Source of the DNA: Nakamurella sp. PAMC28650
GTDB lineage: Bacteria; Actinomycetota; Actinomycetes; Mycobacteriales; Nakamurellaceae
Length of the DNA stretch: 64,000 nucleotides
Assembly (NCBI RefSeq): GCF_014303395.1
Contig: NZ_CP060298.1
Coordinates: 2,356,001 to 2,420,000, forward strand
Direction of reading: 5' to 3'
Made by a program: the position numbers and the translations under genes. Numbering within the stretch: the stretch's first letter is position 1; each line of letters begins with the position of its first letter. The notes under the pieces were generated by a model. That model saw nothing but the letters and a program-made list of their open reading frames with translations. It did no database searches and was not told the origin of the DNA. Below are positions 10,901 through 18,900 of the stretch, piece after piece.

Positions 10901-11485
10901 GGGTGCCCGCCGCCCGGGGCCCCGACGAATCTTCGTCAGACCGACAACAGCCAGACGCAGATCCGGTTCAACTGGAGCCCGCCGGGCGACAACGGCAAAT
11001 CACCGATCACCACGCAGTACAGCGTGGACGGCGGCGGGTACACCGACTACGGGCCGGGCGACGCCACTGTCGTGGTCGGGAACTGGGGATGCGCTACGTC
11101 CCACACCATCTCGGTGCACGCCACCGATAGCACCGGCCAGGTCGGACCGGCGGCCAGTGTGTCGGGATCCACCCAGGCCTGTCCGCCACCGCCGCCTGTG
11201 ACGAGCATCCAGGCCTACGTGTACGGAGACGCCAACAACCACAACGGCGGTGGTCCCGGGTCGCAGACCTGCGTCAGCCAGAACACCCACGTCTGCAAAT
11301 ACATCGGTGTCTATCTCAACAACTTCCCGGCCAACTCCCGGCAGCCGTGCACTTTCCAAACGGGACACAACGCGACCATCACGACGGATGGGGCCGGAAA
11401 TGCCGACGGCAGACCCGGTTGGTACAGCGGATATCAGAGCGCCACTGTGACCTGTGGCGCCTATTCGAGCACGGTGACCTGGTGA
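4943..11485 (+). CDS. giant secreted Ig-like/fibronectin type III surface protein
   Basis: Protein of 2180 residues with GGAGG four bases before the ATG. A positively charged N-terminus and hydrophobic segment (about residues 13-35) followed by YAQ give a signal peptide or anchor. Residues about 45-400 look like a beta-propeller-type region (VVGRVNL, GRIYTVDRSGNLL, KLWAGTAD) with a 9-residue tandem repeat encoded at 5585-5638. Residues about 430-1190 are tandem Ig/cadherin-like modules (DPNDAG, DPDGDWVD). A Pro-rich hinge lies near 1200-1225, then more beta modules and several Fn3 domains. The last two Fn3 units are near-identical with a 93-residue period. A Cys-containing C-terminal domain follows. 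No LPxTG or trailing membrane helix is visible. Probably an exported adhesin or wall-spanning scaffold of this operon. Confidence 0.9.
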   Translation: MIIFPRRWSRAQRGIAAGLVGTLVAATVAAFALDSPGYAQTDVDLSTSTVWTTNNTDGVVGRVNLQVEQLNSSFKSDPNFDVLQGHGRIYTVDRSGNLLKTVNDATVTTGAALGLPKGAGVGYGGGVLSIVDPATGKLWAGTADALAGLDPAVTPPLLVTAAHAVTTVSLTGTPFTVAAGSNKLWSLAFGTDGVLAGGSTDKTGRVVPPPPTTLPGAALSATPPGAALSATPPGVAGSLSITAVGDVPVVLDAGAGQLLIGTHRIAVADAADAVLQQPGPAADAVLVETKSALLQYPLNGDAPKTLYSNGNGQAVAPVLLDGCVWAAWNGPSTVEALACDGNTARSVTLPGTGARDPVFRVNDHAIVLNDRISGTIWALDKNMTVTVIDNWDQVKPEDQSQKATNSDGSKTQSSEIAASRADCTKQGPARSTAADAKFEVRAGRSTVLPILDDVTAGDCAAVIVAGVSALPAAAGSVDIVNAGQAVQVTVPPGASGPLPTLTYTIDDGINPAVQASLSISVAPASQVGDVKKQRDSSTVVEINGSIGYDVLPDYYSTTGDDLYLTGATATTAGDSVDYAPGGRITFHDKGSSGTGNHEVLFTITDGRVVRSGKLTVDVKPDGSAQPIASAVVARSLPGVPVTVKPLSSVLSPGLDPLQLTAVSIKGAAGGATASLSSADDSVVLQSATAGTYYFTYKVVAGQGRSTGVLRFDVTAPPARPGPPLATADVVYLPEGDSVRVDPTANDVDPNDAGLALAQVGPDSTGTLTVTTTRMQTLQIAARGILSGTAVMSYVVSNGIGSATGQIRVIPVPALQDPPTPTAGPISLTVRAGDALTLPMARFATDPRGESLTPSIVSSAAAVPGVLFSNATEIRYLAPVTPPSAPVKFSYSVRNTSGQTSAAATVTLTITPRDPSGDSAPNTPTTVIGRVLAGRSTTVELPLDGIDPDGDWVDATKVNGTARGLGTATVTGLSSLTYNALAKPGVDTITYTVSDPYGKQTTGTVTMIVVATPNVVQPPVAPNLVASVRPGKAVAVRPLESGVTGENVRLATPAVDQVAGWQAVGDGDALVIGAAGKSSGVAAFTYHVIDDRGLTASGVITVTISPTAPLVPPVAQDVIVTSAMVKDKLNATVDVGGSIQNNTGKANELTVAATAGGPAVTIAPHAFRIPLTANRQVLAYTATDTQAQVATAFIVVPAKSALVLLPPPPPTPQQKTPPPDQPPVPRQSVPTITVAAGATANGRIADYVDVPAGRTAQIPAGSALSATQGTGRRLDAGTFSYTADKNGNGPDVLTVRASDGSSAAVAVSVPISIIPTTPVLNGTTLDVEVGTSGTINLASLVSPANYPDMGALKFMATSAVSGFTAFRNGTTLTVAVSNSVKKGSSAQVPISVTDTRGATVTAAVTVTATGTTKPLPTVGDQSQVGRPGVATSFPVLNGSSDPYGTGLTLLPAPKVLQGRGSATISGSNVLITPAAGQIGNVVVQFTVADGTKDPSRQVSGQLTLTVKDKPHAPGQPTPVPNSATASSVTLTWDWQPSWANGGTITPFVVSAPGIPDTTCQNSNCQIGNLTPGRSYAFTVSVSNEDGTSRSTPSAPITPDASPPAPAAPSVTLTADRQLTVSWSIGKDDRSYSPISTATLTEVVNGVDGTAGRVAVSGPGRQAFDGLDITATYSFYLTVTNSKGTVRSQASSPQHPNTTPGPPTGVKLAFDPDPRAVTVSWAPPAGSAQRPAPVGYTVTYASNGSTMTVSASGDATSVAIPGPVDGSTYTVDKIVATNKYGNGDPSGGSGNTVTPFTRPTAVTGVGATATGADSSVRLDNVQGGRSSGRQGADSYSTDGNSWRGFNPGDVVTTDSNGSPLANGTQYTFRVRVCYPPEDPYSNAQLCGDPGSGQATPYGPVGTPANVRQTDQSSTQIRFNWSPPADNGRGPITTSYSVDGGPMTVFGQGDATVVVGAWTCGTSHTISVQASDSAGHSGPASGTVTGSTSGCPPPGAPTNLRQTDNSQTQIRFNWSPPGDNGKSPITTQYSVDGGGYTDYGPGDATVVVGNWGCATSHTISVHATDSTGQVGPAASVSGSTQACPPPPPVTSIQAYVYGDANNHNGGGPGSQTCVSQNTHVCKYIGVYLNNFPANSRQPCTFQTGHNATITTDGAGNADGRPGWYSGYQSATVTCGAYSSTVTW
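10630..11187 (+). repeat. tandem duplication of an Fn3 module, 279-bp period
   Basis: Two adjacent Fn3-coding units share phrases such as QIRFNWSPP, DGRG/DGKS-like loops, YSVDGG, GDATVVVG and TSHTISV at a constant offset of 279 bp (93 codons). The duplication is in frame and recent enough to be obvious at DNA level. It is a likely site for unit-number variation between strains. Confidence 0.75.
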
Positions 11486-11504
11486 ATACGGAGATGGTGG
11501 AGAG

Positions 11505-12476
11505 ATGACGATGACCCCGGAACACGCGCAGTGGTTCGCCGAGACGTTTTCCAAGCTCGTCGGCAACGTCGGGCAGGTGGTGCTCGGCAAACCCCGGACG
11601 ATCGGGCTCGCCTTCACCTGCCTGCTGTCCGAAGGACACATGCTGCTGGAGGACTTTCCCGGCACCGGGAAGACGTCCCTGGCCCGCGCTCTGGCCGCGA
11701 CGGTGCAGGGCACGACCAACCGCATCCAGTTCACGCCCGACCTGCTGCCCAGCGACGTCACCGGGGTGACGATCTACGACCAGCAGAGCGGCCACTTCCA
11801 ATTCCACCAGGGGCCGATCTTCGCGTCCATCGTGCTGGCGGACGAGATCAACCGGGCCTCTCCGAAAACCCAGTCGGCGCTGCTCGAGGTGATGGAGGAA
11901 TCGAAGATCACCGTCGACGGGGTCACCCACGAGGTGGGCAACCCGTTCATGGTGATCGCCACCCAGAATCCCATCGAGCAGGCCGGTACCTACCGACTGC
12001 CGGAGGCGCAGCTGGACCGGTTCCTGATGAAGGCGTCGCTGGGCTATCCCGACCACGCCTCGACCGTCCAGATCCTCGGCGCCGCCGGCACGAGGAGCCA
12101 CCAGAAGGTCGTCACGCCGATGATCACCAGCGCCGCTGTGGTGGACATGATCGAGTTGGCCTCGACCGTCTACGTCGACCCCTCCGTCCTGGAGTACGTC
12201 AGTCATCTCGCCGAGGCGACCAGGACGGCGGCGGAGACCACCCTCGGGGTCTCGGTGCGTGGTTGCCTGGCGCTGGTCAGGGCGGCCAGGACCTGGTCGG
12301 CCGCGAACGGGCGGCATTTCGTCACCCCCGACGACATCAAGACGCTCGCCGAACCCGTACTGGCGCACCGGATCCTGTTGGACCCGGAAGCCGAGTTCGC
12401 CGGCATGACGGTGCCGGGCGTGCTGGCCAGGGTCCTCACCGACATCGCACCGCCGCAGTACCGGGCCGCGGGATGA
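11505..12476 (+). CDS. MoxR-family AAA+ ATPase
   Basis: AAA+ ATPase of 323 residues with Walker A FPGTGKTS (about residues 49-56), Walker B LADEINRA with its MoxR-typical continuation SPKTQSALLEVMEE, sensor motif ATQNPIEQAGTYRLPEAQ, and a C-terminal lid (RGCLALVRAAR, VTPDDIK). MoxR proteins act as chaperone-like ATPases for assembly or activation of partner complexes and are habitually encoded with DUF58 and transglutaminase-like genes, exactly as here. It has its own ribosome site (GGAGAG before the ATG) 19 bp after the giant surface-protein gene, and its stop overlaps the DUF58 start. The client is unknown; the surface protein or the secretion ATPase are position-based candidates. Confidence 0.95.
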   Translation: MTMTPEHAQWFAETFSKLVGNVGQVVLGKPRTIGLAFTCLLSEGHMLLEDFPGTGKTSLARALAATVQGTTNRIQFTPDLLPSDVTGVTIYDQQSGHFQFHQGPIFASIVLADEINRASPKTQSALLEVMEESKITVDGVTHEVGNPFMVIATQNPIEQAGTYRLPEAQLDRFLMKASLGYPDHASTVQILGAAGTRSHQKVVTPMITSAAVVDMIELASTVYVDPSVLEYVSHLAEATRTAAETTLGVSVRGCLALVRAARTWSAANGRHFVTPDDIKTLAEPVLAHRILLDPEAEFAGMTVPGVLARVLTDIAPPQYRAAG

Positions 12477-13642
12477 CGGCCGTGCGGGCTCCGGGTCTGC
12501 GCGTGCTCACACCGATCGGTTGGACGGCCGCGCTGGCCGCGATCGTCCTCTACGGCGTGTCCCGGTGGACCGGCTGGCAGGAGCTGGCGGTGGCCGCCGT
12601 CGGCCTGGCCGCCGCGGTGCTGATGGCCGCCGTCTTCATCGTCGGTCGCTCGAAATACGTGGTGCAGCTTGATCTCCGGACGCAGCGTGTGGTCGTCGGC
12701 GAGCCGGCGAACGGGCGGATGCTGGTCACGAATGCCGCCGGCTCCCGTCTGCTGCCGGTGCGGATGGAGCTGCCGGTCGGGTCGGCCGTCGCCTCCATCG
12801 GGGTCCCGGGTCTGGGCCGGGGTGTCACGCACGAGGAACTGTTCGTCATCCCGACCGCCCGTCGTGCGGTGATCGCGGTCGGCCCGGCCAGATCGGTCCG
12901 CGGCGACGCCTTCGGTCTGTTCCGCCGCACCGTGCGGTGGACCGAACCGGAGGTGCTCTACGTGCACCCGAGGACGGTGCCCCTGCAGGGCACCAGTCCT
13001 GGATTCATCCAGGACCTCGAAGGCCAAGCCACCAAGGAACTCTCGAACAACGACGTGTCGTTCCACGCGCTGAGGGGCTACGTGCCCGGCGATGATCGCC
13101 GCTACGTCCACTGGAAGACGACCGCCCGGACGGGCACCTTGATGGTGCACCAGTTCGAGGAGACGAAGCGTTCGCACCTGGCCATCGCGTTGTCCACCAG
13201 GACGTCGGACTACGCCGGCGACCAGGAGTTCGAGATCGCGGTGGCCTCCGGTGCGTCGCTCGGCGTGCAGGCCTACCGGGAAGAACGTGCCACATCGGTC
13301 GTCTCGGGTGCGGGGGTGCTGCGTGCGAGTACCGCGCGGGGCCTGCTCGATGCCATCTCCGGCGTCGAGCTGTCCCCGGCCGCCGAAGGGGTCACCGCGG
13401 TGGCCCGCAATGCCGCAGCGGCCGTACCCGATGTCTCGGTCGCGATCATCCTGTGCGGCAGCGGGTCGTCATCGGGCGAGATCCGCTCGGCCGGAATGGC
13501 ATTCCCCACCGGTGTGCGAGTGGTGGTGGTCCGGGTGGTGCTGAACTCCGCGATCTCGATCCGCCGGATCGGATCCCTGCCCGTCGTCACCGTCGGCGCC
13601 CTGGACGACCTGGCGCGGGCCCTCCGCGCGGTCAGGGCCTGA
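12473..13642 (+). CDS. DUF58-domain membrane protein
   Basis: Protein of 389 residues from ATG 12473 (ATGA overlap with the MoxR gene). Two membrane helices lie at about residues 11-30 and 37-58. A beta-rich region follows, then the DUF58 signature GYVPGDDRRYVHWKTTA near residue 200, leading into a vWA-like fold. This is the usual partner of MoxR ATPases. A longer in-frame reading exists upstream but runs inside the MoxR gene and lacks homology. Function within the module is not established; it probably links the cytoplasmic ATPase to the membrane. Confidence 0.93.
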   Translation: MTAVRAPGLRVLTPIGWTAALAAIVLYGVSRWTGWQELAVAAVGLAAAVLMAAVFIVGRSKYVVQLDLRTQRVVVGEPANGRMLVTNAAGSRLLPVRMELPVGSAVASIGVPGLGRGVTHEELFVIPTARRAVIAVGPARSVRGDAFGLFRRTVRWTEPEVLYVHPRTVPLQGTSPGFIQDLEGQATKELSNNDVSFHALRGYVPGDDRRYVHWKTTARTGTLMVHQFEETKRSHLAIALSTRTSDYAGDQEFEIAVASGASLGVQAYREERATSVVSGAGVLRASTARGLLDAISGVELSPAAEGVTAVARNAAAAVPDVSVAIILCGSGSSSGEIRSAGMAFPTGVRVVVVRVVLNSAISIRRIGSLPVVTVGALDDLARALRAVRA

Positions 13643-13656
13643 GAAATGGTGCACCG

Positions 13657-15978
13657 ATGAGTTCACAGGCGGCGAACGCCGGTCGTACCGGTGCGCGCCA
13701 GGTCCGGACCGCCCAGGAGTCGGGGCCGCCCCGGCGCGCGCTCGCACTGGGGGGCTCGCTCGGTATCGCGGTCCTGATCACCGCGGCCGCACTCGCCTTC
13801 GGACCCGCGTACGGCGGTGACCGCTGGTTGATCGCCGCCGCGGGCGGGGCGGTCCTTGGCGCACTGATCTCCTGGGGCGCAGCCGCTCTCCGCCTGCACT
13901 GGGCGCTCTCGATCCTGGCTGCCGCCGTCGCCTATCTGCTCTTCGGGGCCGCACTGGCGACCCCCCAGGTCGCGGCCCTCGGTGTGCTGCCCACCCTGGA
14001 ATCCGTCCGACTGCTGGCGCTCGGGGTGGTCACCTCCTGGCAGCAGGTGCTGACGGTCGCCGTACCGGTCGGGTCCTCCGGGGCGCTGCTCGTCCCGGTG
14101 TACCTGTCGTCGATGGTCTTGGCGCTGGCCGGCGCAGCCGTCGTCAGCCGGACCGTTCGCCCGCTGTTCGCACTGGTGGCGCCGGTCGCGATGCTGGTGG
14201 TGGCGGCCCTGTTCGGCACCACGGACCCACATCTGCCGCTGGTCTCCGGTGGGGCGGTGGCCCTCGGAGGCCTGCTGTGGGCGTCCCTGGTCGGTACCCG
14301 TGGTCGGCGCGGTCACCGGAATGTGGGCTTCGACGCACGCCGTCCGGTCTCCGGAGTCCTGGTACTGCTGGCGACCGTCGGCGCTGCGGTGTTCCTCGGT
14401 CCGCAGGTGGCTCCCGGTGTGCCGAGGCTCGCCCTGCGAACGTCGGTGAACCCGCCGTTCGACCCGCAGACGTACCCGAGTCCGCTGTCCGGCTTCCGGA
14501 ACTTCGTCGCCTCCGACGCCGCGAAGCAGGTCAGGCTGTTCACCGTCACCGGGCTACCGGACAGTACCCACATCCGGTTGGCCGCCCTGGATTCCTACGA
14601 CGGCGTCAACTTCAGCGTGACCACCGATACCGGGACCTACACCAGGGTCGGCGACGAGGTCGCCGAGTCCGCCGCCGGCGTCAGCGTCTCCGGTCGGGTG
14701 AGCATCGATGCCTACCAGGGCGTCTACGTGCCCGGCGCCGGCTATCTGACCGGCATCACCTTCGGCGGGTCCAGAGCGGCCCGGCTGACGGACGACTTCC
14801 GTTATGCCACCTCCAGTGCGGTCGGGATCGAGACGGCCGGTCTGCAGCCGGGCGACTCGTTCGGCTTCCAGGCCGTCGTCCCGGGGCAGCCGGCCGACAC
14901 CGTGCTGGCGTCGGCCGTCGTCGACACCGGAACGGGCCTGCCGGTGCCGACCGCGATCCCGGATGCGGCCCGGACCGCGGCGACGAAGTACGCCGATGCC
15001 GTCAACGGCGCCTACGCCAAGGCGGACGCGATGACCAAGGGCCTCAAGGCGGCCGGACATCTGAGCCACGGCTCGGCCGCGGAGGCACTTCCGTCGGCCT
15101 CTGGCCACGGGTTGGACCGGCTGACGAAGCTGCTGACCGACCCACAGGAGGTCGGTGACCAGGAACAGTTCGCTCCCGCTCTGTCGATGATGCTGTGGTC
15201 CCAGGGCATCCCGAACCGGGTGGTGATGGGTTTCAACACCGGGAAGCACGCGGGTGGGCCGGTCACGGTCACCGGTGGCGACGTCACCGCCTGGGTCGAG
15301 GTTCCGTTCCTCGGGCAGGGATGGGTCGCGTTCGACCCCACCCCGGATCAGACGTCCAAGGCGCCCCAGCCGACCCCGAAACAGCAGTCCGCACCGAAAC
15401 CACAGGTCGTCCAGCCGCCGCCCCCGCCGCCTCCGCCGGCGCAGGCGAAGACCTCCGACGTCACGGCGGGCAAGTCGAGTGACAAGGCCCCCGACGTCCC
15501 GAAGAAGGACGACGGCCCCGTCGCCTCCGCCGCCGCCGGCCCCTGGTGGCCGATCGGACTCGGTGTCGGTGGGTTCGTCCTGCTGGTGATGGCGGCCGTC
15601 GGCACCGTCCTGCTGCTCAAGGCGCGTCGCCGGGCGAGACGCCGGAACGCGGCGACCGGTCCGCTGCGGATCGCCGGCGGATGGAACCAGGTCCTGGACG
15701 CCGCAGTGGATCTCGGCTTTCCGGTGACCATCGGCCGGACCCGGGTGGAGACCGGTGCCGACCTGGACCGTCGATTCGGCAGCGGGACGGTGCTGCTGGC
15801 GCGGCGTGCAGACGCCCGCGTGTTCGGGCCGGAGGACACCGGGCTGGATGACGCCGAGAGATTCTGGGCCGACGTCGATGCCGCGCTGCTGGGTCTGCAC
15901 GCCGATCAGGGCCGCTGGCACCGGTTCCGGGCGCGCCTGTCGATTGCATCCCTGCGGCGCCGGGACCTCTCGCTGTGA
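13657..15978 (+). CDS. transglutaminase-like membrane protein, apparently catalytically dead
   Basis: Protein of 773 residues. Seven or so membrane helices fill residues about 27-255. An outer domain (about 265-565) carries the transglutaminase core, followed by a Pro-rich linker with a run of prolines (near 588-595), a final membrane helix (about 628-650) and a cytoplasmic tail. This is the standard architecture of the COG1305 partner of MoxR/DUF58. In the core, the usual Cys position is Gln502 (GDQEQFAPAL), and the usual His is Thr544 (GDVTAWVEV); only the Asp (Asp560 in FDPTP) remains. It therefore probably binds peptides or proteins rather than cleaving or crosslinking them. The C-terminus overlaps the start of the secretion ATPase gene (GTGA). 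Confidence 0.9.
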   Translation: MSSQAANAGRTGARQVRTAQESGPPRRALALGGSLGIAVLITAAALAFGPAYGGDRWLIAAAGGAVLGALISWGAAALRLHWALSILAAAVAYLLFGAALATPQVAALGVLPTLESVRLLALGVVTSWQQVLTVAVPVGSSGALLVPVYLSSMVLALAGAAVVSRTVRPLFALVAPVAMLVVAALFGTTDPHLPLVSGGAVALGGLLWASLVGTRGRRGHRNVGFDARRPVSGVLVLLATVGAAVFLGPQVAPGVPRLALRTSVNPPFDPQTYPSPLSGFRNFVASDAAKQVRLFTVTGLPDSTHIRLAALDSYDGVNFSVTTDTGTYTRVGDEVAESAAGVSVSGRVSIDAYQGVYVPGAGYLTGITFGGSRAARLTDDFRYATSSAVGIETAGLQPGDSFGFQAVVPGQPADTVLASAVVDTGTGLPVPTAIPDAARTAATKYADAVNGAYAKADAMTKGLKAAGHLSHGSAAEALPSASGHGLDRLTKLLTDPQEVGDQEQFAPALSMMLWSQGIPNRVVMGFNTGKHAGGPVTVTGGDVTAWVEVPFLGQGWVAFDPTPDQTSKAPQPTPKQQSAPKPQVVQPPPPPPPPAQAKTSDVTAGKSSDKAPDVPKKDDGPVASAAAGPWWPIGLGVGGFVLLVMAAVGTVLLLKARRRARRRNAATGPLRIAGGWNQVLDAAVDLGFPVTIGRTRVETGADLDRRFGSGTVLLARRADARVFGPEDTGLDDAERFWADVDAALLGLHADQGRWHRFRARLSIASLRRRDLSL

Positions 15979-18900
15979 AACTGCGATTCAGCCTGCTCCG
16001 GCCGGGTGGCGAATTGGTCGACCTGCACGCGACCCTGGACGCCACGGTCACCGTCGGCGACCTGGCCGGCGCGCTGGATCGGTGTGACCCGACCAGGGGC
16101 GACCGGCCGCCGGTGCCGATGTCGCCGGGCTCCTCGATGACCGTCAGGATCCATCCCGGCGGTCGGGCGGGTCAGTCGACGCTGCTGGCACCGGGCCTGC
16201 CCCTGGCCGTGAGCGGTATCCGCTCCGGTTGCGTGCTCTCGGTCGGTGCGCTGACGGCGCAGTGGCAGTCTCCCGGCGGGCCGGGCGGTGTCGCCGCCGC
16301 GACCCTCACCGTGCTGACCGGTCCGGACGCCGGCCGGACGTTCGCCCTGCGGGAGGGCACCTGCTTCCTCGGCCGCGATCCGTCCTGCGAGATCAGGCTC
16401 TCTGATCCACTGGTCTCCAAGAAGCACGCCAGGATCACCATCGGCGAGAACGCCGAGATCGTCGACCTGGGATCGGCGAACGGCCTGGTGATCGGTGGCT
16501 CGCCGGTGCCCAGAGCTGTGCTGCGGCCGCAGGACCGGGTGATCGTCGGCGAGACGTCGATCGGCATCACCGTGCATCGGACCCCAGCCGCGGCGCTGGC
16601 CGCCACCGCGGACGTTGACTTCAACCGGTCGCCCCGGGTGGATCCCACCTACGCGGGCATCCGGTTCGATGCGCCGGAGGCGCCGGAGCCGCCTCGGCGC
16701 TCGCGCCTGCCGGTTCTGGCCCTGATCGCTCCGCTGCTGATGGGGGTGGTGCTCTACGCCTTCACCAGGAGCGTGCTCTCGGTGGTCTTCGTCGGGTTGT
16801 CCCCGGTCCTGATGATCGGCACGTACCTGGACGAGAAGCTGCAGAACCGGAGGAACGTCCGGGAGTCGACGGCTGCATTCCTCGAGTCCCTCCGGGTGAT
16901 CAGACTCGAACTGGCGCAGGCATTGTCCCTCGAGCAGGTCGGCCGGCTGGCCGAGTCACCCTCCACCGCCGAGGCTCTGGACGCCATCCATCGACAGACC
17001 CCACTGCTGTGGACCAGACGGGGCGAGCACCAGCGCTTCCTGACCGGTCGGCTGGGCACCGGGACGATGCCCAGTCGGCACAGCGTGGAGTTGCCGTCCC
17101 GGGCGCACGCCAGGGCCGAACACTGGCATTTGCTGACCCAGTTGCGATCCGATGCCTCTGCGGTGCAGTCGGTTCCGGTGGTCGTCGACCTGCGGGCCTG
17201 CGGGGCGGTCGGTATCGCCGGCCCCCGAGCGGCTGCGGTCGGGGTGGCCCGTGGGCTGGTCGCCCAGTTCGTCGCTTTGCACTCACCGGCGGACCTGGCT
17301 GTCGCGGCCATCGCGTCGAGTGACAGCGGTCGTGATTGGGAATGGCTGAAGTGGCTCCCGCACAACGGTTCTCCGCATTCACCGCTCCCTGGCCTGCATC
17401 TGGCCGACGAGGCCGGAGCCGGTACCCGCCTGCTCGCCGAGATCGAGGAGCTGATCTCGGACCGACGTCAGGAGACCAGAGCTCCAGGTGCGCTGGTGCT
17501 GCCCGCATTGCTGGTGATCGTCGAGGACGACGCCCCGGTGGAGAGGTACCGGTTGATCGGCATCGCCGAGAACGGTCCGGCCGTCGGTGTCTACGTGCTG
17601 GCCGTCGCCTCCGCGCAGGAACGGTTGCCTGCCGTCTGCCGCACCTACCTCACGGTCGACCCCGGTACCGGAGAGGTGGCGGCCGGGTTCGTGACCTCGG
17701 CGCTGGGAGTGTCCCCGGTCCTCTGCGAGACGGTCGACGGGCCGGCGGCGATGTCGGCGGCCAGGGCGCTCGCGCCGATCGCCGATGCCGGGGCCGGCGT
17801 CGCAGACGACTCCGACCTGCCCAGGGCCATCTCCTTCCTGACCCTGATCGGACCTGAGCTCGCGGAGGACCCCGGTGCGGTCCTGGAACGCTGGCGCGAA
17901 TCCGAATCGGTGATACCGCGCGGGTCGGCGGTCCCGGTCAGGCGCCGGACGACCAGCCTCCGGGCGATCGTCGGGCAGGCGGCCGGCGAACCGTTGACGC
18001 TGGATCTGCGCAGTCAGGGCCCGCACGCCCTGGTCGGCGGCACCACCGGTGCCGGCAAGAGCGAGTTCCTGCAGTCCTGGGTCCTGGGGATGGCCGCCGG
18101 CTATTCGCCGGACACGCTGACGTTCCTGTTCGTCGACTACAAGGGCGGTGCGGCCTTCGCCGACTGCGTCCAACTACCGCACACCGTCGGGCTGGTGACC
18201 GACCTCTCGCCGCACCTGGTGCGGCGTGCGCTGGCCTCGCTCAACGCCGAACTGCGCCACCGCGAGCACATCCTGAACGCGAAGAAGGCCAAGGACCTGC
18301 TCGAACTGCAGCGTCGTGGAGATCCGGACGCCCCGCCGAGCCTGGTCATCGTCGTCGACGAGTTCGCCGCCCTCGTGCAGGAGGTGCCCGAGTTCGTCGA
18401 CGGCGTCGTCAACGTGGCCCAGCGGGGCAGATCCCTCGGGCTGCACCTCATCCTGGCCACCCAGCGCCCGGCCGGCGTCATCAAGGACAACCTGCGGGCG
18501 AACACCAATCTCCGGATCGCCCTGCGGATGGCGGACGAGAACGACTCCACGGACGTGCTGGGCGTACCGCTGGCCGGCAGCTTCTCACCGGACATCCCCG
18601 GGCGTGGCGCGGCCAAGACCGGGCCGGGCCGGATCGCCGGCTTCCAGACGGGCTACGCCGGGGGGTGGTCGGGTCGGGCCGCCCCCCGCGCGCAGTTGGA
18701 ACTGGGCGAGCTGGCCTTCGGACCCGGTCGGGCCTGGGAGGAGCCGCAGGTCGACAATGGCCCGGCCGACGCCGATCTCGGACCGTCCGACATCGTCCGG
18801 CTGGTCACCTCGATCTCCATCGCCGCCGACCGGGCCGAGATCCCGGTGCCCCGCAAACCCTGGCTGCCGGACCTGGCCGCCACCTACGATCTGCAGTTCC

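Noticed and set aside
11188..11485. Sortase LPxTG anchor at the end of the giant protein
   Set aside because: The C-terminus is a Cys-containing domain ending STVTW; no LPxTG, hydrophobic helix or basic tail.
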